Positions 56,474 to 64,000 of a stretch of 64,000 nt of DNA are shown here, one piece after another. The notes beneath the pieces are model-generated. The model saw nothing but the letters and a program-made list of their open reading frames with translations, was not told the DNA's origin and made no database searches. The position numbers and the translations under genes are program-made. Origin of the DNA: Salegentibacter sp. (lineage in GTDB: Bacteria > Bacteroidota > Bacteroidia > Flavobacteriales > Flavobacteriaceae); assembly GCA_024635795.1 (NCBI GenBank), contig JAGXIH010000017.1, positions 62,001 to 126,000 on the forward strand, read 5' to 3'. Numbering within the stretch: position 1 is the first letter of the stretch; every line of letters begins with the position of its first letter.

Positions 56474-59400
56474 ATGCAAAATTTTACTTTTGGGAGGAAG
56501 GGAACGAATTGGTTCCTTTTCGCCTTTGTTATGTTAATTGGAACCTTGCCCTCGTTTGGGCAGTGCCCCACAACAGAAGAAACTGACGCCGCGCAGACCT
56601 TCTGTTATCTGCAAACTGTTGGTGAGATCGACACCGATGGTGATGCTATCTACCAGACTGCAGATATTGAAAATGATACGCAGCCAATTCCCGATACGGA
56701 ATATTTAGCGAGCGGAAGTTACTATGTAGGATCAACTACAGAAGAATGCACCACTAGAATTGAAGTTGTTGTAACTGTAAATAGCGGTCCAAGACCTGTA
56801 AACCTTATTACAAATACTCGAGTATCAGGATTTGAGTTTACCAACTGTGCTTCGGAAACTTTTAGTGCCGGAAACCTTGAAGACCTTTTTACTAATGATA
56901 CAGATTACGGTCTTGAAGTGTATGACTCTGAATTTGGAACAACTCCAATGAATCCTGCTGACAATCTTCAAGCTGGAGAAAGCTACTTTGTAGGGCAGGT
57001 TTATACAGGCACAGGCACAGAATGCCCATCTCTAAGAACTGCAGTGAGATTTAATCCAAGCAGTATCGAGGGACCAACAGCCACTTCGCCTCAAACATTT
57101 TGTGAGGGCGCTACTGTAGCCGACCTGGAGGCCACTGGAACTTATGAAAATACCCAGGCAATTAGATGGTATCGATCTGCAAACGGTATTGAGCATTTAC
57201 CTGAAACTACCGAATTAATTAACGGTCAAACTTACTATGCCGGTCAGATAGTAAATGATAGTAACAGCCCGGTTCCTCCTTGTGAAACCCCTTCTGGTCT
57301 TGATTCTGAGGATAATCCTTTCAGAACTCCGGTTACAGTTGAAGTAATCACTTTCGATGCGGGTGATGACAGCCTTGGCAATGAAATTTGCCAGGCAGAT
57401 CTTGACGCGAGAATTGATGATCCTAATGAAACTGCTCAAGATATTTTATTAAGTTTTAAAGATGATATTGATTTTGACTTCGATAGCGTTTCTTTTGATC
57501 CAACACCTCAGAGCATATACACTGATTACCTAAATGAGCCGATACAAACATTCACCACAACAGCAACATTCGTTACAGCTGAAGGTTGCGAAGATGATGT
57601 GGTAATTGAATTTACTGTTAATGAAAGTTACGATGCAGGAGATGACAACACTGAAGGAAATGAGGTTTGCCTTTCGACTGATGTAACAGAGCAGGAAGTT
57701 GGAGATTATCTTACATCACTGCTTAGTGATGGTGTAGATGCGGGAACTTTTTCCAACATCCCACAAATTACCGATGATATTCAAAATGGATTAGAAGGAC
57801 CTTTTAATTCTACTTACACGGCTGGCACGGGGAGCTGCTTAGATACAGCTGAATTTGAATTTACCGTATTAGAGAGCCCGAACTTACAGCAATATGCTCT
57901 TGATACTGGAGTTACAGAAGTCCCTTTGTGTAACGCAGAGATACCAGGTCTGATAAATAGTGTGCCTCAGGATGTTATAGATCTTTATATGGAACTTATT
58001 CCGGGAGCACCAACTGGAGGTACTTTTACCAATATGACGATAAATGAAATCGTAACAGCATATAACCAGAACAACTTTCAAACTTTTGAAACCACATATA
58101 CAGTAACCGCTGATAATGGCTGTTCAGATTCTATAGTTTTGAGTTATACGATAATTGAAGGTGAAACGGCTAATTCCGGAACTTTCGCCCCAAATAATCC
58201 TTATTGCTCTAATGAAGAACCAATAGATCTTACTACGTTACAGGAAGATGATGAGGCAACAATGGGCGGTACTTTCACTGGAGAAGGTGTAGAAGGCAAC
58301 TTTTTTGACCCTTCATCTGTAGAACCGGGAACTTATGATATCACTTATACGGTGAATGAATCAATTTTCTGTGTAGAGGGCACCGATGAAACTACTTTCA
58401 CCATTGAGGTAATTCAGGGACCTAATGCTGGTCAGGATATCTCAGGACCAATTTGTATTACTGAATTAGAAGATATTATTATTGCTAACGCGGGAGATAA
58501 TGAAGCTATAATCAACGCTCTTTTCGACAGGTTCAATTTTGATGGAGAGCAAGGAGGAACTATCCAAAGTAACTTAGGTAATGATTATAATACAATAGGT
58601 ACTGCATTAACAACTTATTATGCCGATCCAAACAGAGACCCAAGTATTACTATGGAAGGGGAGTATACTGTAGGCGATCCTCAGGATGAATGTGGAACTG
58701 ATGTTTCAAACTTTAGCATTACCATCAACGACACTCAAGATGCCTATGCAGGAGAAATTACTGGTGGAGAAGTATGCGAAGGAGATGATCCTATTAACCT
58801 TAACGACTATTTGATAGGTTCAGGAGCAATGATGGGAGGAACTTTTACCCTGGATGGCGAAGTAGTTGAAGATGATATCTTTGATCCTTCTACTGGAATT
58901 GACTCTTATAACTTCATTTATACAGTTGATGACACAGCAGAATGTGTAACACCTGGAACTTTTGATGAGGAAGATTTCACAATTATAGTAAATGAAGAAC
59001 CTTATGCAGGTGAGGATATTACTGGTTCAATTTGTATTACTGAATTGGAAGGAATCATTGCTTCTAGTCAAGGAGATAGTGAAGTTATAATGGAAACTCT
59101 TTTCGATAGATTCGATTTTGATGGAGAGACAGGTGGAAGTATCGAAAGTAATGAAGGGGATATTGATGGTATAGGTGCAGCCTTATTAGCATATTACTCA
59201 AATGAAGACCGAGATCCTAGTATAACTATTGAAGGAGAATATACCGTAGGTGACCCACAAGATTTATGTGGTACTGATGTTTCAAACTTTAGCATAACCA
59301 TAAACGACATCCAGGTAGCCAACGCTGGTGAAAATGTAGAATTGACTTTCTGTGTTTCACAAGGTGATTTCGATCTTAGAGACTACCTAAGCGATGATGC

Positions 59401-61072
59401 TAATCCAAATGGAAACTTCGAAGATTTCGATGGTATGATTAATACCTCAGATTTAGGCGAAGGGGAATTCACTTATACCTATGTAGTCGATGAAACTGTT
59501 GACTGTGTTACTGAAGAAGCTTCAGTAGAATTCACAGTTAACATTATAGGAGACCTTAATGCAGGAACCGACAAATCCACTTCTATTTGTAATGCAAATA
59601 TTGAAGATGGAATGTTCCCTAATTCTACTTCTGTTAGAGACTACTACTTGAATATGCTTGACGAAGGAGTTTCCAGAGATGGTACCTTCAGTCCAAGCAT
59701 CCAGGATTTAGTTAACTGGTATAACAATACAAGTGAGATTGGTGAATTCACCACTACCTATACTATTAGTGAAGGTGAATGCTCTGATTCAGCTGTACTA
59801 AGTGTAACAGTATACGAATCAATCCCAGCTGAGATCGACCCGATCGATCCTGTAACGCTTTGTTCTATCGATGAGGATCAGGATATGTTCTCTTTCTTAC
59901 CTGAAGGTGCCGATACTAATGGCTACTTTGAAGGTTATGAAGACGGAATATTTAGTCCTTCTACAACAGGTGCGGGTGAATTTGAAGTAACTTATACTTT
60001 GGATGAAACTTCACCTTGTGTGACAGGAGAAGCTTCTGCTACTTTTACGATCACTGTTTTGGAAACTGTAACTGCAGGTGAAGATATGACGGCCAGTTTC
60101 TGTGCAACTGACGGAGAGCAGGACCTTTTCAACTTCCTTGATGCAGAAGCTTCAGCCGATGGTGAATTCACCTACAATGATGAAGTTCTTGTTGATGGAA
60201 TGTTCGATGCCAGTACAATGGGCATAGGATCTTACGAAGTAACCTACACCGTTGAGCCAATCAACGAATGTGGAGTTGCAACGTCTACCTTAACTGTAAC
60301 AGTAAACGAAGTGCCAGACGCTCCGGCAGCTCCGGAATTGGATGCTTTCTGTGCGATCGATATGGCAACAGGAGCCGAACTGCCCGTGGCAGAAGGACAA
60401 AACTGGTATGCTGATGCAGAACTTACTACCATGGTAGCTGCTGAGGATATGCTTGAAGACGGTGCTTACTATCTAACAGTAACTTCTGAGAACGGATGTG
60501 AATCTGAAGCTACAGTAGTTACCGTAAGCGTTAACGATTCTCCGGCACCAACAATCAGCTCAACAAATCTTGAGTTCTGTGATGCTGATAATCCAACCAT
60601 AGCAGAGCTTACTGCCGAAATAGTTGAAAGTGGTGAGATCACCTGGTATGGCTCAGAAGATGGAACCAATGCTCTTGGAACCACTACTACACTAACTTCA
60701 GGAACTTACTATGCTACTCTTACCGGAGAAACCGGCTGTGAAAGCTCACAGAGATTGGCAGTAACCGTATCTGTAGAGAATTGTCCTATCCTTTACCCGG
60801 AGGCAATTACGCCAAACGGAGACGGCAGGAACGATACCTTCATTGTTGAAAATATCACTAATGAATATCCAAACTATTCTATTGAGATCTTTAACCGATG
60901 GGGTAATGTAATTTACAAAGGAAATGCTTCCACTCCTGCATGGGATGGAACCTCTAACCAATCTGGTTCCTTTGGAGATGACGTATTACCGGTAGGTGTT
61001 TACTTCTACGTGATTGATTTCAGCGACGGAAGTACGGAACCAAAACAAGGTAAAGTATACTTAAGTAGATAA
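56474..61072 (+). CDS. Large repetitive cell-surface adhesin with type B (gliding-motility) type IX sorting domain
   Basis: 1532 aa, acidic. A signal peptide (about 1-30) is followed by many Cys-containing beta-sandwich-like modules of about 80-140 residues with recurring AGED/AGEN/AGTD and FTITV ends. Two of them (about residues 651-753 and 844-945) are close duplicates. The last modules (about 1290-1435) have the C-x-x-x-D...WYxxx...L-x-x-G-x-YY pattern. The final ~95 residues (YPEAITPNGDGRNDTFIV, FNRWGNVIYKGN, GVYFYVIDF) are the gliding-associated type B sorting domain, so it is exported by type IX secretion and probably held by the SprF-like protein encoded next. It resembles SprB-type adhesins. 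Confidence 0.93.
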   Translation: MQNFTFGRKGTNWFLFAFVMLIGTLPSFGQCPTTEETDAAQTFCYLQTVGEIDTDGDAIYQTADIENDTQPIPDTEYLASGSYYVGSTTEECTTRIEVVVTVNSGPRPVNLITNTRVSGFEFTNCASETFSAGNLEDLFTNDTDYGLEVYDSEFGTTPMNPADNLQAGESYFVGQVYTGTGTECPSLRTAVRFNPSSIEGPTATSPQTFCEGATVADLEATGTYENTQAIRWYRSANGIEHLPETTELINGQTYYAGQIVNDSNSPVPPCETPSGLDSEDNPFRTPVTVEVITFDAGDDSLGNEICQADLDARIDDPNETAQDILLSFKDDIDFDFDSVSFDPTPQSIYTDYLNEPIQTFTTTATFVTAEGCEDDVVIEFTVNESYDAGDDNTEGNEVCLSTDVTEQEVGDYLTSLLSDGVDAGTFSNIPQITDDIQNGLEGPFNSTYTAGTGSCLDTAEFEFTVLESPNLQQYALDTGVTEVPLCNAEIPGLINSVPQDVIDLYMELIPGAPTGGTFTNMTINEIVTAYNQNNFQTFETTYTVTADNGCSDSIVLSYTIIEGETANSGTFAPNNPYCSNEEPIDLTTLQEDDEATMGGTFTGEGVEGNFFDPSSVEPGTYDITYTVNESIFCVEGTDETTFTIEVIQGPNAGQDISGPICITELEDIIIANAGDNEAIINALFDRFNFDGEQGGTIQSNLGNDYNTIGTALTTYYADPNRDPSITMEGEYTVGDPQDECGTDVSNFSITINDTQDAYAGEITGGEVCEGDDPINLNDYLIGSGAMMGGTFTLDGEVVEDDIFDPSTGIDSYNFIYTVDDTAECVTPGTFDEEDFTIIVNEEPYAGEDITGSICITELEGIIASSQGDSEVIMETLFDRFDFDGETGGSIESNEGDIDGIGAALLAYYSNEDRDPSITIEGEYTVGDPQDLCGTDVSNFSITINDIQVANAGENVELTFCVSQGDFDLRDYLSDDANPNGNFEDFDGMINTSDLGEGEFTYTYVVDETVDCVTEEASVEFTVNIIGDLNAGTDKSTSICNANIEDGMFPNSTSVRDYYLNMLDEGVSRDGTFSPSIQDLVNWYNNTSEIGEFTTTYTISEGECSDSAVLSVTVYESIPAEIDPIDPVTLCSIDEDQDMFSFLPEGADTNGYFEGYEDGIFSPSTTGAGEFEVTYTLDETSPCVTGEASATFTITVLETVTAGEDMTASFCATDGEQDLFNFLDAEASADGEFTYNDEVLVDGMFDASTMGIGSYEVTYTVEPINECGVATSTLTVTVNEVPDAPAAPELDAFCAIDMATGAELPVAEGQNWYADAELTTMVAAEDMLEDGAYYLTVTSENGCESEATVVTVSVNDSPAPTISSTNLEFCDADNPTIAELTAEIVESGEITWYGSEDGTNALGTTTTLTSGTYYATLTGETGCESSQRLAVTVSVENCPILYPEAITPNGDGRNDTFIVENITNEYPNYSIEIFNRWGNVIYKGNASTPAWDGTSNQSGSFGDDVLPVGVYFYVIDFSDGSTEPKQGKVYLSR
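58424..58732 (+). repeat. Adhesin duplicated module, copy 1
   Basis: Codes for a module starting N-A-G-Q-D-I-S-G and ending D-V-S-N-F-S-I-T-I-N. It is closely matched by copy 2 at 59003-59308. The third-position differences show the duplication is not recent. Confidence 0.85.
59003..59308 (+). repeat. Adhesin duplicated module, copy 2
   Basis: Codes for a module starting Y-A-G-E-D-I-T-G and ending D-V-S-N-F-S-I-T-I-N. Shared blocks with copy 1 include ICITELE, LFDRF-FDGE-GG and EGEYTVGDPQD. One residue-pair length difference is present. Confidence 0.85.
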
Positions 61073-61097
61073 TCAAAAGGATAAACACTAGAAAGAA

Positions 61098-62039
61098 ATG
61101 AAAATAACAATCACAAAATATCTAATATTCGCGGGCTTTATCCTTTTCTCTATTAAAGGTATGGCTCAGCAAGACCCAATGTTCACTCAGTATATGTATA
61201 ATATGAGTGTCATTAACCCAGGGTATGCTACCGATGATCCCGGTATGCTTAACCTTGGTGGAATTTACAGGTCTCAATGGCAGGATGTTGAGGGTGCTCC
61301 AAGCACCTTCAGCTTCTTCGCTCACACTCCTGTAAGTGAACGCGTAGAACTAGGTCTAACCGTAGTGCACGATGAAATTGGTAATATTGTAAAAGAAAAC
61401 AATATAACTGCCGATTTCGCTTATGTACTTCCGGCCGGACAATCAAGCAAGATATCATTTGGTATTAAAGGAGGATTAACCACCTTTGATGCAAGCCTTT
61501 CCGGTCTTAGCGTAGTAGATCCGGGTGATCCCGCACTGCAAGACGTTAATGAAGTATTTCCTGTATTTGGAGTAGGAGCTTTCTGGTTTGGAGACAACTA
61601 TTATTTAGGTGCCTCTGCTCCCAACCTCTTTACTTCAAAATACATTGAAAACGAACAAGGCCTTCAAGCCTTGGGTAAAGAAGAAATACACTACTACCTA
61701 ACGGGTGGATACGTGTTTGATATCAGCCAGGATGTACGCCTTAAGCCTGCCTTTATGGCAAGAGCTGTACAAGGTGCTCCTTTAGCTGTAGATGTTACTG
61801 CAAATGTTCTTCTTTATGACAGACTGGAAGCAGGAATCGGGTACAGGTTTAACGAAACCATTACAGGACTTGTGAACTTTAAGATCACTCCTACCTTAAG
61901 GGTTGGTTACACCTACGATCATTTTACTTCAGATTTTCTGGGGTACAACGTGGGAGGAACCCACGAGGTTATGTTATTATGGGACATCGACCTCTTCGGC
62001 CTTACAAAAGGATACGACAAATCACCTAGATTCTTCTAA
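61098..62039 (+). CDS. PorP/SprF family type IX secretion system outer-membrane protein
   Basis: 313 aa. A signal peptide (about 1-23, GMAQ) and the family signature QQDPMFTQYMYNMSVINPGYAT (about 24-45), followed by LGGIYRSQWQDVEGAPSTFSFFAHTP and barrel strands, ending with a Gly/aromatic-rich region (VGYTYDHFTSDFLGYNVGGTHEVMLLWD). SprF-type proteins are needed to export or anchor a specific SprB-type adhesin. It starts 25 bases after the adhesin stop, and the OmpA gene follows in 12 bases, the classical adhesin module. Confidence 0.94.
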   Translation: MKITITKYLIFAGFILFSIKGMAQQDPMFTQYMYNMSVINPGYATDDPGMLNLGGIYRSQWQDVEGAPSTFSFFAHTPVSERVELGLTVVHDEIGNIVKENNITADFAYVLPAGQSSKISFGIKGGLTTFDASLSGLSVVDPGDPALQDVNEVFPVFGVGAFWFGDNYYLGASAPNLFTSKYIENEQGLQALGKEEIHYYLTGGYVFDISQDVRLKPAFMARAVQGAPLAVDVTANVLLYDRLEAGIGYRFNETITGLVNFKITPTLRVGYTYDHFTSDFLGYNVGGTHEVMLLWDIDLFGLTKGYDKSPRFF

Positions 62040-62051
62040 AAACAGCGAAAC

Positions 62052-63713
62052 ATGAAAAATATATATAGTACACTTTTATTATTACTGATAAGCATCACTG
62101 CCTTTGGGCAGAGCTCCCAGATAAAAGAAGGCGATAAGCTTTTTGCTCAAAGGGCTCTTATTGATGCCGCAGATGCATATGAGCAGGTTGTAGATAAAAA
62201 TCAGGAGGTTTTGCAAAACCTTGGTGATGCCTATTTCTATACAAATCAAATGGAAAATGCAGTTGATACTTATCGACTGCTTTTCCTTAGACACGAAGGC
62301 GTAGTAGCTCCTGAATACCGTTTCAGGTTTGCACACGCTTTAAGAGGTGTTGATGAGCACGACGAGGCCGATGAGCAAATGAGTGAATTCACTGGAAATG
62401 ATGTTAATTTTGACGAATTCCAGAGAGAACTCGATACCGTAGCCCCTCATGTTTACACCACCGATCAGATCATGAACAATAGCGCTGCAGCCGATTTCGG
62501 AATAGCTTATATGGGAGACCGTATTGTTTTCGCTTCCACCAGAAATCAGGAGCGTCCTATTTATCCGTGGAATAAAAAACCTACTCTGGACCTTTACAGC
62601 GCTGAAATGACTGACGAAGGTGAATTGGTTGACATCCTTCTTTTTTCTGAAGATATCAATACCGATTCTCACGAAAGTTCAGCAACCTTTAACCAGGAAG
62701 CTAATGTTATGTTCTTTGATCGTACCAGCGAAAAAAGGGTTAAAAATGAAGAAGGCGTAAGAGTAGCTCACATTAAACTGTACCGTGCTGAACTGGTAGA
62801 TGGAGTCTGGACCAACATTGAGGCTCTTCCATTCACCAGCGATGAGTACTCTACCGAGCACCCAAGTCTTAGTGAAGATGGAAGCAAACTTTACTTTGCC
62901 AGCGATATGCCAGGTTCTGAAGGTTCTTTCGATATCTATGTAGTAGATGTTAATGAAGACGGAACTTACGGAACTCCACAAAATCTTGGAACCGGAGTTA
63001 ACACTCCGCAGCGTGAGCAATTCCCATTCATCAGCGAAGAGAATGTACTTTATTTCGCTTCAGATGGACACCAGGGATATGGAAACCTGGATGTTTTCAG
63101 AAGTGAAGGAGATTTTTCAGAGGCTCAAAACCTGGGAGCTTCAGTAAACTCAGGTCGTGATGACTTCGCCTTTGTAATTAAAGAAGGTGACGAAGAAGGT
63201 TATTTCGCCTCTAACCGAAGAGGTACAGACAACCTTTACCTGTTTAACCGTGAAGATTATGAACCTCCTGTAGTTGAATTCGAAGATAGAGAGACTAACG
63301 TTGAAACCGGAAGACAGCAACTAAGAGGTGTAGGAAACATTTACTTCGACTTTGATAAAGCAACCATTAAAGACGAATCTAAACCTACTCTAAATAAAGT
63401 TGTAGATATTATGAACAAGTATCCTTCACTCAACATCGAGATTGGTTCTCACGCCGATGCCAGAGGTTCTGACCAATATAATATGGGACTATCTGAAAGA
63501 CGTGCAGCTTCTACCTTAGAATATCTTGTTGAGAACGGAATTGACCGTAGCAGATTAACCTCTAAAGGTTATGGTGAAAGCATGCCGCTTAACGATTGTA
63601 CCGAACCAACAGGTTGTACTAATGAGCAGTACGCTAAAAACCGTAGAAGTGAGTTCACTATTATGAACGAGCAAGGTGAACCTGAAGATAGAGACGACTA
63701 CAAAACCAACTAG
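62052..63713 (+). CDS. OmpA family protein with TPR and PD40 propeller domains (PorE-like)
   Basis: 553 aa. A signal peptide (about 1-20), a TPR-like region (about 20-115, KLFAQRALIDAADAYEQVVDK), and PD40/WD40-type propeller blades (about 150-405, SLSEDGSKLYFASDMPGSEGSFDIYVV and similar). The OmpA domain (about 430-545) has IYFDFDKATIKDES and the peptidoglycan-binding SHADARGSDQYNMGLSERRA. It probably couples the type IX adhesin machinery to the cell wall. It is the third gene of the operon, ending before a strong terminator. Confidence 0.94.
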   Translation: MKNIYSTLLLLLISITAFGQSSQIKEGDKLFAQRALIDAADAYEQVVDKNQEVLQNLGDAYFYTNQMENAVDTYRLLFLRHEGVVAPEYRFRFAHALRGVDEHDEADEQMSEFTGNDVNFDEFQRELDTVAPHVYTTDQIMNNSAAADFGIAYMGDRIVFASTRNQERPIYPWNKKPTLDLYSAEMTDEGELVDILLFSEDINTDSHESSATFNQEANVMFFDRTSEKRVKNEEGVRVAHIKLYRAELVDGVWTNIEALPFTSDEYSTEHPSLSEDGSKLYFASDMPGSEGSFDIYVVDVNEDGTYGTPQNLGTGVNTPQREQFPFISEENVLYFASDGHQGYGNLDVFRSEGDFSEAQNLGASVNSGRDDFAFVIKEGDEEGYFASNRRGTDNLYLFNREDYEPPVVEFEDRETNVETGRQQLRGVGNIYFDFDKATIKDESKPTLNKVVDIMNKYPSLNIEIGSHADARGSDQYNMGLSERRAASTLEYLVENGIDRSRLTSKGYGESMPLNDCTEPTGCTNEQYAKNRRSEFTIMNEQGEPEDRDDYKTN

Positions 63714-63763
63714 GAAGAAGTAGAAGATAACTAATTCGCTTAACTACTAACTAACCAACCTTT

Positions 63764-63794
63764 AAAAGCCCCGGAAATTCCGGGGCTTTTTTAT
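63764..63794 (+). terminator. Hairpin terminator of the adhesin operon
   Basis: AAAAGCCCCGG (63764-63774) pairs with CCGGGGCTTTT (63780-63790) around a 5-base loop, followed by further T residues. It is a strong intrinsic terminator after the OmpA gene. Confidence 0.92.
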
Positions 63795-63829
63795 TTTCGT
63801 TTTCCTATGGAGAAGCCCCTGGTCAAACT

Positions 63830-63837
63830 TATATTTG
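63830..63837 (+). promoter_or_regulatory. -7 box TATATTTG for the glycosyltransferase gene
   Basis: Exact TAnnTTTG, 19 bases before the ATG at 63857. A -33 element is not obvious. Confidence 0.5.
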
Positions 63838-63856
63838 TCCTTCAGCAAATAGACCT

Positions 63857-64000
63857 ATGTCTCCAATTATAAAAGTCATCATCCCTGCCTATAACGAAGA
63901 AGCTTCAATCGGTAAGGTGATTGTTGAAATCCCGAAAATTGTTGATGAAGTTATCGTTATTAGTAATAATTCTTCAGATGCCACCGAAAAAAATGCAATT
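63857..64000 (+). CDS. Family 2 glycosyltransferase, N-terminal part (cut by window end)
   Basis: 48 codons are visible, beginning M-S-P-I-I-K-V-I-I-P-A-Y-N-E-E. The VIIPAYNEE motif and the following IGKVIVEIPKIVDEVIVISNNSSD match the start of GT-A glycosyltransferases such as dolichyl-phosphate mannose synthase-like enzymes, with NNSSD in the place of the sugar-nucleotide DNxSxD motif. The frame is open to the end of the window. It begins a new transcript after the adhesin terminator. Confidence 0.88.
   Translation, partial: MSPIIKVIIPAYNEEASIGKVIVEIPKIVDEVIVISNNSSDATEKNAI

Noticed and set aside
58424-59308. CRISPR-like or mobile repeat
   Set aside because: The repeats are long, diverged and in frame within a coding module, with no short identical units or spacers.

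Overview
The window is a chromosomal segment of a marine-type Flavobacteriaceae bacterium (Bacteroidota), probably near Gramella/Christiangramia, Salegentibacter or Zunongwangia. The evidence is a SusC/SusD pair, type IX secretion and gliding proteins (type B sorting domain, PorP/SprF, OmpA-PD40), Bacteroidota promoters of the form TTTG-N19-TAnnTTTG, no Shine-Dalgarno sequences, a str operon without tuf, secY directly next to infA, and a DnaG without zinc ligands. The genus is an inference from remembered sequence similarity. No tRNA, rRNA, CRISPR array, prophage or insertion sequence was seen.

Layout. 1-5 kb: the end of a LuxR-type response regulator, dnaG, and an ECF sigma / anti-sigma-like / coiled-coil beta-barrel operon. 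5-16 kb: scattered housekeeping and membrane genes (rluF, VOC protein, AI-2E permease, YkvA, folD, ffh, argS, an SDR-DUF2867 protein, a BCCT transporter). 16-23.4 kb: central metabolism on the minus strand (carA, two beta-barrel proteins, eno, gltA, and a DDAH-like plus ctlX guanidino-hydrolase pair), with hairpin terminators separating the units.

23.5-40.8 kb: an unbroken minus-strand translation cluster. rpsL-rpsG-fusA-rpsJ starts from a textbook Bacteroidota promoter. A terminator-like hairpin and two palindromes follow, then rplC through secY-infA, then an apparent internal promoter and rpmJ-rpsM-rpsK-rpsD-rpoA-rplQ, ending in a strong hairpin at 23515-23549. rpmJ (26624-26740) is a 38-residue gene that is easily missed.

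41-56 kb: a SusC/SusD pair without neighbouring enzymes, rlmB, a rhomboid protease, rarA, and a minus-strand run of radC, a deacetylase-like protein, a YjjG-type phosphatase and three secreted or outer-membrane proteins of unknown role. Two proteins here look like pseudoenzymes: a Mur-ligase-like protein without the P-loop lysine or C-terminal domain, and a NodB-fold protein whose metal-site motifs are replaced. 56-64 kb: a 1532-residue adhesin with a type B type IX sorting domain, its PorP/SprF partner and an OmpA-PD40 protein, then the start of a family 2 glycosyltransferase cut by the window edge.

Most of the window is conserved housekeeping DNA and holds no clear new defence or mobile system. 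The best leads are the pseudoenzyme and envelope-protein run at 48.8-55.3 kb, the zinc-free DnaG, the palindrome over the dnaG start, the rpsJ/rplC split, and the duplicated adhesin module.
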